Part shown: positions 1 through 6,416 of the stretch, one piece after another | How the letters are laid out: every line of letters starts with the position of its first letter | How positions within the stretch are numbered: position 1 is the stretch's first letter | Assembly: GCA_049966695.1 (NCBI GenBank) | Contig: JBMFUG010000022.1 | Coordinates: 1-31,443, forward strand | Source of the DNA: JAKAWM01 sp049966695 | GTDB taxonomy: Bacteria; Actinomycetota; Acidimicrobiia; Acidimicrobiales; Palsa-688 | Direction of reading: 5' to 3' | Length of the DNA stretch: 31,443 nt | The notes under the pieces: model-generated | Databases searched by the model: none | Seen by the model: the letters and a program-made list of their open reading frames with translations, nothing else | Told to the model about the DNA's origin: nothing | Program-made: the position numbers and the translations under genes

Positions 1-3
1 GGA

Positions 4-48
4 GCGGGGCCCCGCCCCGCACCCCGGTTCCGCGCGTTCAAACGCGTG
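4..48. other. Two GC-rich hairpins at the left edge
   Basis: Positions 4-9 (GCGGGG) can pair with 15-20 (CCCCGC) around a 5-base loop. Positions 31-36 (CGCGCG) can pair with 43-48 (CGCGTG, one G-T pair) around TTCAAA. There is no T-run after either, so a classical intrinsic terminator is not shown; they may end a gene lying to the left. The TTCAAA loop resembles a tRNA T-loop, but the stem does not fit one. I see nothing else between 49 and 211. Confidence 0.3.
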
Positions 49-211
49 CTGTTCCCAGAGCCTATTTTTCGGGCCAGGCCATCACTTTGGACGTCCTATG
101 GGCGCCGCCGGGAGCTTGCGCCGAAGGCCTAACCGATAGCATGACAGCAGGACAACAGCTCGTGTCCCTCCCGTGTGCACGAAGGGCTCGTAGCTTTGGA
201 TTTAGGCTGCA

Positions 212-601
212 ATGACAGGCACCGCAGTAGTACGGGTCTACGATGACCCTGGACGAAGCTCTCATGAGTACCGTGCTCTCGTAGACCGGCTGTGGCCAAG
301 AGGTGTGAAAAAAGCTGACCTGGACATCGATGAATGGGCCAGGGACGTGGCACCGAGCACTGAGCTGCGCCGCTGGTACGGGCACGACCCTGCACGCTTT
401 GCCGAGTTCGCCGGCCGCTACCGAGCAGAACTTGCCGACGACCTGCGTGCCCCAGCCGTGCGAAGGCTGCGCTCGATGACAACGCGGGGGCGCCTAGTGC
501 TGCTTACCGCGGCTCGGGACGTCGAGCACTCCGGCGCCGCTGTGCTCGCGCAAGTGCTGGCTGCCCCTGAAGCTCGGCTCACATGGGAAGACAATTGCTA
601 G
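212..601 (+). CDS. DUF488 family protein
   Basis: A 129-residue protein of the DUF488 family, short cytosolic proteins of unknown biochemical function. The family signature is plain: an RVYDDP start, then LVDRLWPRGVKKADLDIDEW at about residues 24-43, then DVAPSTELRRWYGHDPARF at about 45-63, where the Arg/Trp/Pro/His pattern is the conserved core. Length is typical of the family and there is no signal peptide or membrane segment. The ATG at 212 has only a weak AGG upstream. It stands alone on the + strand with about 200 bases before the next gene, so co-transcription is uncertain. Family assignment is firm; function is unknown. Confidence 0.9.
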   Translation: MTGTAVVRVYDDPGRSSHEYRALVDRLWPRGVKKADLDIDEWARDVAPSTELRRWYGHDPARFAEFAGRYRAELADDLRAPAVRRLRSMTTRGRLVLLTAARDVEHSGAAVLAQVLAAPEARLTWEDNC

Positions 602-757
602 GCCGGTGCAACTCGCCGGCACCCACGCCGCTCTGGCGAAGTCGGTAGTAGGGAGCTCTACGGGGCTCGGTGGTGGGTAGCGGGGAGGGCTACCCAATGG
701 GCATGCCGGGACTTGTCCGGCTCGCTCATTTACGATCGAGACGTGGCGCACGGAACC

Positions 758-2032
758 ATGGCTCATAGGACTACGCCCCACAGCTACTCGGCCCACAAGG
801 ACAGACAAGGGGTGAGGTTGTTCAAACGGCTGCTGTTGGCCCTCTTGGTGGTCGTCGTCTTGGCAGTAGTCGGGACGTTAGTCCAGCTAACCCGCTCTCT
901 TCCGACGGCGGAAGTCTCTTTGGTCCTCCCGGCCACGACCTCCGTACCGGGACCACCACTTTCGTTGCCCTGGCCCTCTGGTGCTGCCGCAGCTCTTCAA
1001 GTTGACGGCCTTGGGAGCATGGGAGGTGTGCGGGTCAACGAAGTGAGGCCGCTTGCTAGCGTCACCAAGCTTGTCACTGCTCTCGTAGTACTGGGCCAGC
1101 ACCCCCTTGCCCCCGGGGACAGCGGCCCGAGCATCACCGTGCAACCAGCCGATGTCAACGCCTACAAGGTTGACGCTGCACAGAAGCAGTCGGTGGTCGC
1201 CGTTGCCGCTGGTGAGCACCTGAGCGAGCTGCAGGCGCTCGAGGCCATGCTGGTCCCCTCTGCCAACAACGTCGCGCGCATGCTCGCTCGTTGGTCAGCC
1301 GGTAACGAGCAGACTTTCGTCGCGGACATGAACCAAAAGGTCGCCGCCCTCGGGCTGCACCATACTCACCTCGTCGGACCGGCAGGACTGAACGCTGCCA
1401 GCGTCGGGACAGCGGCAGACATGGCCCGCCTAGCCGCCGTCGTCATGGCAAACCCCATATTGAGCCAGATCGTGGCCATGCCGCAGGTCACGCTGCCCGT
1501 CGCCGGGACCGTCTACAACTACGACTACGCACTAGGCCACGATGGGCTCATCGGCATAAAGACAGGCTCAACAGGCGCAGCTGGCGGCAACTTCGTTTTC
1601 GCCGCACGCCGGACCGTAGACGGCCATGTAGTGACATTGCTCGGGGCGGTCCTGGGCGCGTCCGGGGCGCAGCCGCTGACTGCTGCCTTAAAAGTCACGG
1701 AGCGCCTCGTAAAGGCAGCTTTCGGCCAGCTCCGCGCCGCCACTGTGCTGCCCGCGGGACGCAAAGTCGTAGTTGTCAAAGCGCCATGGGGCAAGCAGTT
1801 AGTTGCCACCACCTCCCGCTCTGTCAGCGTCTTTGGCTGGAGCAGTGAGCCTGTCCGGCTGAGCGTCACCCCTGCGCCAGCTTTGTCCGGCAGGGTCACC
1901 GGGCTCACCGCTGGCGAAAAGCTGGCGACCGTGTCCGTGCGCGCGGGGGGCAACCAGTACATTTCCGTCCCCGTCTACGCACCGACCTCGCTGCCCAAGG
2001 CCTCCATCACCTACCGCTTGACGCGCTTTTGA
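758..2032 (+). CDS. Serine-type D-Ala-D-Ala carboxypeptidase family protein (peptidase S11)
   Basis: A membrane-anchored penicillin-binding-protein-like peptidase of the S11 family, whose members trim the D-Ala from peptidoglycan stem peptides outside the cell. From the ATG at 758 it is 424 residues. A hydrophobic segment at about 21-44 (after RLFKR) acts as signal or anchor. All three active-site motifs are present: SVTK with Ser101 and Lys104, SAN at 168-170 and KTG at 268-270. The first motif is preceded by little of the usual N-terminal strand region, so the domain starts compactly. About 110 residues follow KTG, as in PBP5-like C-terminal domains. Other possible starts are TTG 713 and GTG 812, the latter with AAGG 11 bases upstream; either leaves the anchor intact. 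Regulatory signals are not obvious in 602-757. Confidence 0.88.
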   Translation: MAHRTTPHSYSAHKDRQGVRLFKRLLLALLVVVVLAVVGTLVQLTRSLPTAEVSLVLPATTSVPGPPLSLPWPSGAAAALQVDGLGSMGGVRVNEVRPLASVTKLVTALVVLGQHPLAPGDSGPSITVQPADVNAYKVDAAQKQSVVAVAAGEHLSELQALEAMLVPSANNVARMLARWSAGNEQTFVADMNQKVAALGLHHTHLVGPAGLNAASVGTAADMARLAAVVMANPILSQIVAMPQVTLPVAGTVYNYDYALGHDGLIGIKTGSTGAAGGNFVFAARRTVDGHVVTLLGAVLGASGAQPLTAALKVTERLVKAAFGQLRAATVLPAGRKVVVVKAPWGKQLVATTSRSVSVFGWSSEPVRLSVTPAPALSGRVTGLTAGEKLATVSVRAGGNQYISVPVYAPTSLPKASITYRLTRF

Positions 2033-2176
2033 AACTGCCAAAGGCGACCTTGACAACTAGTCCCTCGTTGGCGGCCACAAGGAGCCCTGCGCCGACGAGC
2101 CACTCGACCGTTCTGTCAGGACGCTCAGGACCTGTTGCCCGGGCACTTGCCTTAGGCTAGGGGCACGCCCGCTGGC

Positions 2177-3202
2177 CTAGCTCGCGCTTGACCTCGCCCA
2201 GATGTTGACACCGCCCTCGGTAGCGTAGCGGTCTATTTCGGCCAGCTCGTCGTCGGTGAACTCCAGCCGGTCGAGCGCCTTCACGTTCATTTCGAGCTGC
2301 TCCACGCTGCTCACACCGATCAACGCAGAAGTCACTCTGGGGTCCCTCAGCACCCAGGCTATGGCCATCTGGGGCAGGCGTTGCCCGCGTCGGGCCGCTA
2401 TGCCCGCAAGCGCTCTTATTTTTGCCAAGTTGTCTTCGGCCAACATCGACTTGCTAAAGGAAGAGCTTTGCGTGGCTCGGCTGCCCTCTGGCACCCCCTC
2501 CAGGTACCGCTCGCTGAGCAGCCCCTGGGCCAAAGGTGAAAAAACGATGCAGCCGACGCCCTCGTCACCAAGAACGTCCAACAGGCCGCCTTCGACCCAA
2601 CGGTTCACCAACGAGTACGACGGTTGGTGGATCAAAAGCGGCGTACCTAGCTTACGAAGGATGCCCACGGCTTCGCGCGTATGAGCAGCTGAATATGAGG
2701 AAATCCCTACGTAAAGGGCCTTGCCCTGGCGGACGGCGCTGTCCAGGGCCCCCAGCGTCTCCTCCAACGGCGTATTGGGGTCGAAACGATGGGAATAAAA
2801 AATATCGACATAGTCGAGCCCCATCCGTCGCAGGCTTTGGTCCAAGCTGGCCAGCAGGTACTTGCGAGAGCCCCATTCTCCGTACGGGCCTGGCCACATG
2901 TCGTAACCCGCTTTGGTAGATATAACTAGCTCATCGCGGTGGGCGGCGAAGTCGCGTGCCAGCACCCTACCGAACGTCTCCTCGGCTGAGCCGTACGGCG
3001 GCCCATAGTTGTTTGCCAGGTCGAAGTGGGTGATGCCAAGGTCAAAAGCGCGTTGCAAAATGGCACGCGAGTGCTCGAGCGGCCTCGAACCCCCAAAGTT
3101 CTGCCACAGCCCGAGCGAGATCGCGGGCAATAAAAGGCCGCTCTTGCCGCAGCGCCTATAAGTCATCTTCTCGTACCGGTCTGCCGCAGCGCTCCAAGCC
3201 AT
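2177..3202 (-). CDS. Aldo/keto reductase, YghZ/Gpr-like (L-glyceraldehyde 3-phosphate reductase type)
   Basis: A 341-residue NADPH-dependent oxidoreductase of the aldo/keto reductase fold. The catalytic tetrad is visible: Asp61 and Tyr66 in FDLANNYGPPYGSAEETFG, Lys97 in ISTKAGYDMWPGPYGEWGS, and His138 in YSHRFDP. The NNYGPPYGSAE and WPGPYGEWGSRK stretches are characteristic of the YghZ branch, whose E. coli member reduces L-glyceraldehyde 3-phosphate and methylglyoxal. The true substrate here is inferred. The start is ATG at 3202; an internal ATG at residue 13 (MTYRRCG) is an equally good family start. It lies last in a minus-strand run, 99 bases after the RCC1 lipoprotein gene, and converges with the S11 peptidase across 144 bases in which I see no clear terminator. 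Confidence 0.9.
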   Translation of the reverse strand: MAWSAAADRYEKMTYRRCGKSGLLLPAISLGLWQNFGGSRPLEHSRAILQRAFDLGITHFDLANNYGPPYGSAEETFGRVLARDFAAHRDELVISTKAGYDMWPGPYGEWGSRKYLLASLDQSLRRMGLDYVDIFYSHRFDPNTPLEETLGALDSAVRQGKALYVGISSYSAAHTREAVGILRKLGTPLLIHQPSYSLVNRWVEGGLLDVLGDEGVGCIVFSPLAQGLLSERYLEGVPEGSRATQSSSFSKSMLAEDNLAKIRALAGIAARRGQRLPQMAIAWVLRDPRVTSALIGVSSVEQLEMNVKALDRLEFTDDELAEIDRYATEGGVNIWARSSAS

Positions 3203-3301
3203 ATGCGTTCTCCTCTCCTAGGCCGTCGCAGTCGTGCGATAGCTTGCAAGTCACTGCGATCTTACGGGCTTTGCCGGCCAGCGGCTACCAAGCGCTTCGA
3301 G

Positions 3302-4519
3302 CTACGCCTGTCGCTGGGCGACAGGCAGCCCTACAGGCACCGGGACGCCCGAGCTAGCAAAGTAACCGTCGCCCAGCTGGCCGTAAGCCCCGTAGCCCCA
3401 AGCCCAAACGGTCCCGTCGGCTTCCAATGCGTAAGCAGCGTTGCCCCCAGCCGCGATAGCGACCACATGGTTGACCTTGCCGACTTTAACTGGGGTAGCC
3501 GAACTACCAGGACGGCCGTCGCCCAGCTGGCCGTAAGCCCCGTAGCCCCAAGCCCAAACGGTCCCGTCGGCTTCCAATGCGTACCCTGAGTAAGCGCCGG
3601 CTGCCAGCGCGACCACGTTGTGCAACCCGCGGACCTTCACTGGGCGTGACGAAGGCGCGCACGTCGTGACCGTGTGCGGGTGGCAGCGCCCCGTACCAAG
3701 CTCCCCAAAGGCGTCGTCGCCCCAAGCCCACACGGTCCCGCCTCTCGTCAAGGCGTAGGCAGTGTAGGAGCCTGCGGCTATCGACACCACACCCGAGAGC
3801 CCCCCCACTTGCAGTGGGTGGCGGCTGAGCCTCACAGCACCGCCGGTCCCGAGCTCCCCAAAGGCGTCGTCGCCCCAAGCCCACACGGTCCCGCCTCTCG
3901 TCAAGGCGTAGGCATCGCTTGTCCCTGCAGCCAAGGCAGTCACTTCTCTCAGTCCCTGGACCTTGAGCGGTGCAGTGCTGCCAAGAACGCCAAGCGCGGC
4001 GCCAAGCTCCCCGAAGTCGTTGTCGCCCCAAGCCCAAACGGTCCCGTCACGGCCGAGGGCGTAGGCAGAAAAGCCACCGGCAGCAAGAGCAGTCACCTGG
4101 CCAAGCCGACCGACTTGCACGGGCGAAGCGCTCTCTACGGGGCCTCGGGCATCGCCCAGCTGTCCTTGGCCGTTGTCACCCCAAGCCCACACCGTCCCGT
4201 CACGGCCGAGCGCATAGGCGCTATTGACAGAAGCTGCGAGTGCGACTACGTGTGAAAGCCCCCGCACCCGCACCGGCACGTCTGACGCAGCGGCCGCCCC
4301 GCCGTTGCTCAACTGGCCTTCCAGGTTGTCCCCCCAAGCCCAGACGGAACCGTCCCTGCCAAGGGCATAACCCGAATAGCCACCCCCTGCGACCTGGCTT
4401 ACGACAAGAGGCACGGCCGGCACAGGTTGCTCTGCAAGTGCGCAGGGCGTACACCCGGCTATGACGGCCCCAGCGCTGCAAGCGAGCACCAAGGCCTTAC
4501 GGCTTCGAGCACGGCTCAT
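3302..4519 (-). CDS. Secreted RCC1-repeat lipoprotein, seven repeats
   Basis: A 405-residue exported protein. The N-terminus has a signal peptide with a lipobox, Ile20-Ala21-Gly22-Cys23, so it is probably a lipoprotein; an ALA-E site at 27-30 would alternatively allow signal peptidase I. The rest is seven repeats of about 50 residues, each with the core YALxxDGTVWAWGxNxxGQLG followed by a PVxVxGLxxVxALAAG strand. This is the RCC1/ATS1 pattern, and seven repeats make one closed seven-bladed propeller. Such domains bind proteins or other partners; no enzyme motif is visible, so the partner is unknown. Repeats 4 and 5, and repeats 6 and 7, are almost identical even in DNA, implying recent duplication or conversion. 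The fifth repeat has an insertion with two Cys and two His. It follows the lipoprotein gene at 4605 by 85 bases on the same strand. Confidence 0.88.
   Translation of the reverse strand: MSRARSRKALVLACSAGAVIAGCTPCALAEQPVPAVPLVVSQVAGGGYSGYALGRDGSVWAWGDNLEGQLSNGGAAAASDVPVRVRGLSHVVALAASVNSAYALGRDGTVWAWGDNGQGQLGDARGPVESASPVQVGRLGQVTALAAGGFSAYALGRDGTVWAWGDNDFGELGAALGVLGSTAPLKVQGLREVTALAAGTSDAYALTRGGTVWAWGDDAFGELGTGGAVRLSRHPLQVGGLSGVVSIAAGSYTAYALTRGGTVWAWGDDAFGELGTGRCHPHTVTTCAPSSRPVKVRGLHNVVALAAGAYSGYALEADGTVWAWGYGAYGQLGDGRPGSSATPVKVGKVNHVVAIAAGGNAAYALEADGTVWAWGYGAYGQLGDGYFASSGVPVPVGLPVAQRQA
3366..3583. repeat. 68-bp identical direct repeat inside the RCC1 gene (blades 6 and 7)
   Basis: Positions 3366-3433 and 3516-3583 are identical over 68 bases, exactly 150 bases (50 codons) apart. 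They encode the DGTVWAWGYGAYGQLGD core of the last two blades. Identity at silent positions points to recent duplication or gene conversion rather than protein-level selection alone. Confidence 0.9.
3699..3914. repeat. 63-bp identical direct repeat inside the RCC1 gene (blades 4 and 5)
   Basis: Positions 3699-3761 and 3852-3914 are identical over 63 bases, 153 bases apart, and encode the YALTRGGTVWAWGDDAFGEL core of two neighbouring blades. The block sequence differs from the 68-bp pair, so two independent duplication or conversion events seem to have occurred in one gene. Confidence 0.9.
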
Positions 4520-4604
4520 GACTTGACCAGTCCTGCCCTGACTTATACCACCTTGCGGAGCTATTGGCGCGGCGCGTCCAAACGACCGCCCAGCTCGTCA
4601 ATGC

Positions 4605-5159
4605 TCACGGGCCGTAGCCTGGCACCGCCACAAGGCCCTTCAGGGCGCTCAACGCCACCACGACCGAGCCGGGTGCGTTGTAGTAGACATCGACCAGGAC
4701 TGCTTTACCTTGGTAACGAGCCAGCAGGGGCACAGGGCTTTTGTGGTGAGCCTGAGCAGTTGCCTGGGCAACAGTTGGGTAGAGCTCGACCGTGACCTGC
4801 CCTATGGTGTCGCCGCAATTGCCCTGCCACCAAAAGTGCTGGTCATAAGCCCCGTAAACGTTGCCGGCGTGAGCATCCTGCCAACAGCCGCCCTTGACGG
4901 CCGCTTGGATAGCCCGGACAGCTGCAACCTGGCCCTCCGGCGGCTTCGCCGGGGGTGTACTAGGAGGCAGGCGGAAACTAGGAAGCGGAGCGGCCTGACC
5001 CGACACAGCTCCGGCGCCGACGGTCGGTGAAACGAAAATGCCAGAAGCCGGGTGAGTGGCAGCGTTCTCGCCGCCTTGGGCTACCGACACCCCACAGGCG
5101 CTCAGCGCTACCGCTGCGCTGGCGACGCTAACAGCCCAGGGAAGACTACGTGCTCTCAT
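4605..5159 (-). CDS. Putative lipoprotein, unknown function
   Basis: A 184-residue protein I cannot assign to a family. It begins with a signal peptide ending in a lipobox, Leu19-Ser20-Ala21-Cys22, so it is probably lipid-anchored on the outer face of the membrane. A Pro/Ala/Gly-rich linker covers about 30-75. A compact domain follows, with two cysteines (in KGGCWQDAH and WQGNCGD) that could form a disulfide outside the cell, then a Val-rich C-terminal part. The ATG at 5159 fits the signal peptide. It sits between the DUF2752 gene (102 bases upstream) and the RCC1 lipoprotein gene (85 bases downstream) on the same strand, so the two lipoproteins may be expressed together. Confidence 0.75.
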   Translation of the reverse strand: MRARSLPWAVSVASAAVALSACGVSVAQGGENAATHPASGIFVSPTVGAGAVSGQAAPLPSFRLPPSTPPAKPPEGQVAAVRAIQAAVKGGCWQDAHAGNVYGAYDQHFWWQGNCGDTIGQVTVELYPTVAQATAQAHHKSPVPLLARYQGKAVLVDVYYNAPGSVVVALSALKGLVAVPGYGP

Positions 5160-5261
5160 CTTAGGCAGAGCCTAGTTGAGGTACTCCCTACTATGGTTCA
5201 TTGGGCTGCCTTCACATGTGCAACAGGCTACCCCCACCCACAGGCCCCAGTGCCCGCCAGC

Positions 5262-5720
5262 TCACGGCCTTGCCAGCGGTGCCAGCATGCTAAACCAAGG
5301 CAAATTGCGCAAAATGGCGAAGGCTATGAGGACCACGATCACAATGACGTCTGTAGTGCGGTTGCGCGGAGACGGCAGCCGCCAACGCCCGGTCTGCCTG
5401 CCTAACCAGGCCAACCAGCCCCACGCCGCAAGGGCGGCTATGGCGGGCAACAGCGCGTCCTCGTGCAGCATGAGCTTGAACTGCAGATGGGTCGCGGCCC
5501 AAACAGCCCTGAGGCCTCCGCAAAACGGGCACCACAGCCCTGTCAAGGCGTGCAGGGGGCAAGCAGGCCAGATGTGGTCCGTGAACGGGTTCGCTAGCGC
5601 GACGCTGCCAGTCAGCATTGCCAGCACGCCCCCTGCTGCCACGGGCCGGCCCCATGTAGGCCGTCCAGGCAAGCGGCCGGGCCGTTCGGGCCGGCTGAGT
5701 GGTGGTGCAGCGAGAGCCAA
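5262..5720 (-). CDS. DUF2752 membrane protein
   Basis: A 152-residue integral membrane protein of the DUF2752 family, whose function is unknown. The defining signature is present: Cys54-Pro followed by LTGLWCPFCGGLRAVWA with Cys64, Cys67 and Arg71, then HEDALL. Hydrophobic segments lie at about 28-45, 88-108 and 123-140. The conserved cysteines could bind a metal or form a disulfide, but no role is established. The only start that gives the full length is TTG at 5720, which has no strong ribosome binding site, so the first 25 Pro/Arg-rich residues are uncertain. It follows the RDD gene by 21 bases, a gap filled by a 15-bp tandem repeat. Confidence 0.85.
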   Translation of the reverse strand: MALAAPPLSRPERPGRLPGRPTWGRPVAAGGVLAMLTGSVALANPFTDHIWPACPLHALTGLWCPFCGGLRAVWAATHLQFKLMLHEDALLPAIAALAAWGWLAWLGRQTGRWRLPSPRNRTTDVIVIVVLIAFAILRNLPWFSMLAPLARP

Positions 5721-5750
5721 GGGTCGCTATTGCCTGGGTCGCTATTGCCT
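5721..5750. repeat. Perfect 15-bp tandem repeat, two copies
   Basis: GGGTCGCTATTGCCT occurs at 5721-5735 and again at 5736-5750. The repeat spans the stop codon of the RDD gene (complement of 5742-5744) and the whole gap before the DUF2752 start. It looks like a slippage duplication; the second copy places an extra in-phase stop on the minus strand. No regulatory role is evident. Confidence 0.85.
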
Positions 5751-6365
5751 CGGCACCAGGCTGAAGCCCTCCGCCGGTGCCCTAACGACGACAGAGCCGA
5801 CCAGCTTGTCGGCCAACGTCTGGCGGTTAGAGTCCCACAACGGGAAAAGCCAGCCCATGAGGCACACGAGCGAGTCGATGATATGGAGCAGCCATCGGGC
5901 GACCGCCGTGCCTGGACCGAGAACCTGGCCGGTGCTCTTCTTCACACAGCGGAGCCCCACCGTGCGCATGCCGGGAGAGGACCCTGAAGTACCTACCTGC
6001 ACCGAGAACCAGACCCACATACCGATCCCCCACAAATAGCCGAGCACCTCGAAGGCAGCGCTATTTGTCGCAGCAGTCAAGATGTCGAGGACAAGGCCCG
6101 GGACAAATATCATGGCCCAATCGATGAGGAAGGCCCCCGCTCGCGATCCCCAGTCGGCCAATTGCCCCGTAGGAGGAGGCGGTGCCCAGTTGCCCTGGGC
6201 CCCGCCGAACTGCCCGTAGGAAGGCAATTGCTGGCCGCCGTAAACTGGGCCCCAACCGGGCGTACCCCAGCCTCCCGGCTGTGGGCCTGAGCCATAAGGT
6301 TCTTCACCGCCTGGTGGCGGCGTACCCCAGCCTTGGCCAGAACTAAAAGGATCGTCGTTGCTCAC
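5742..6365 (-). CDS. RDD family membrane protein
   Basis: A 207-residue protein. Residues 1-75 are a low-complexity Gly/Pro/Tyr/Gln-rich cytosolic tail, common in actinobacterial RDD proteins. From about 70 an RDD domain follows: GSRAGAFLIDWAMIFVPG carries the Arg and Asp of the name, a second hydrophobic segment lies near 108-122, then GSSPGMRTVGLRCVKKSTG with the conserved Pro-Gly-Met, and a final segment WLLHIIDSLVCLMGWLFPLWD followed by QTLADKLVGSVVV, the typical family ending. RDD proteins are poorly understood; some relate to ion transport. The start is GTG at 6365. The divergent helicase gene starts 51 bases away, so both promoters must sit in 6366-6416 or overlap the coding regions. 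Confidence 0.9.
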   Translation of the reverse strand: MSNDDPFSSGQGWGTPPPGGEEPYGSGPQPGGWGTPGWGPVYGGQQLPSYGQFGGAQGNWAPPPPTGQLADWGSRAGAFLIDWAMIFVPGLVLDILTAATNSAAFEVLGYLWGIGMWVWFSVQVGTSGSSPGMRTVGLRCVKKSTGQVLGPGTAVARWLLHIIDSLVCLMGWLFPLWDSNRQTLADKLVGSVVVRAPAEGFSLVPRQ

Positions 6366-6416
6366 CTGGGACCTTTCGCTAGAAGCTGGTCGTAGTATGC
6401 CACGGTACAGCTCGCG

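Noticed and set aside
1..61. tRNA or tmRNA 3' end at the left edge, suggested by the TTCAAA loop
   Set aside because: The 6-base loop and stem do not give the G53-C61 pair and 7-base T-loop, and no CCA-type acceptor end follows.
3366..3914. Regularly spaced repeats near 150 bases, considered as CRISPR or satellite DNA
   Set aside because: Spacing equals 50-51 codons and repeats encode protein blades in frame; unit lengths and spacers do not fit a CRISPR array.
3203..4255. Long plus-strand open frames opposite the RCC1 gene, with repeated protein segments
   Set aside because: They are antisense to a clear repeat protein; their repeats come from the identical blade DNA, and they lack any family resemblance or ribosome binding site.
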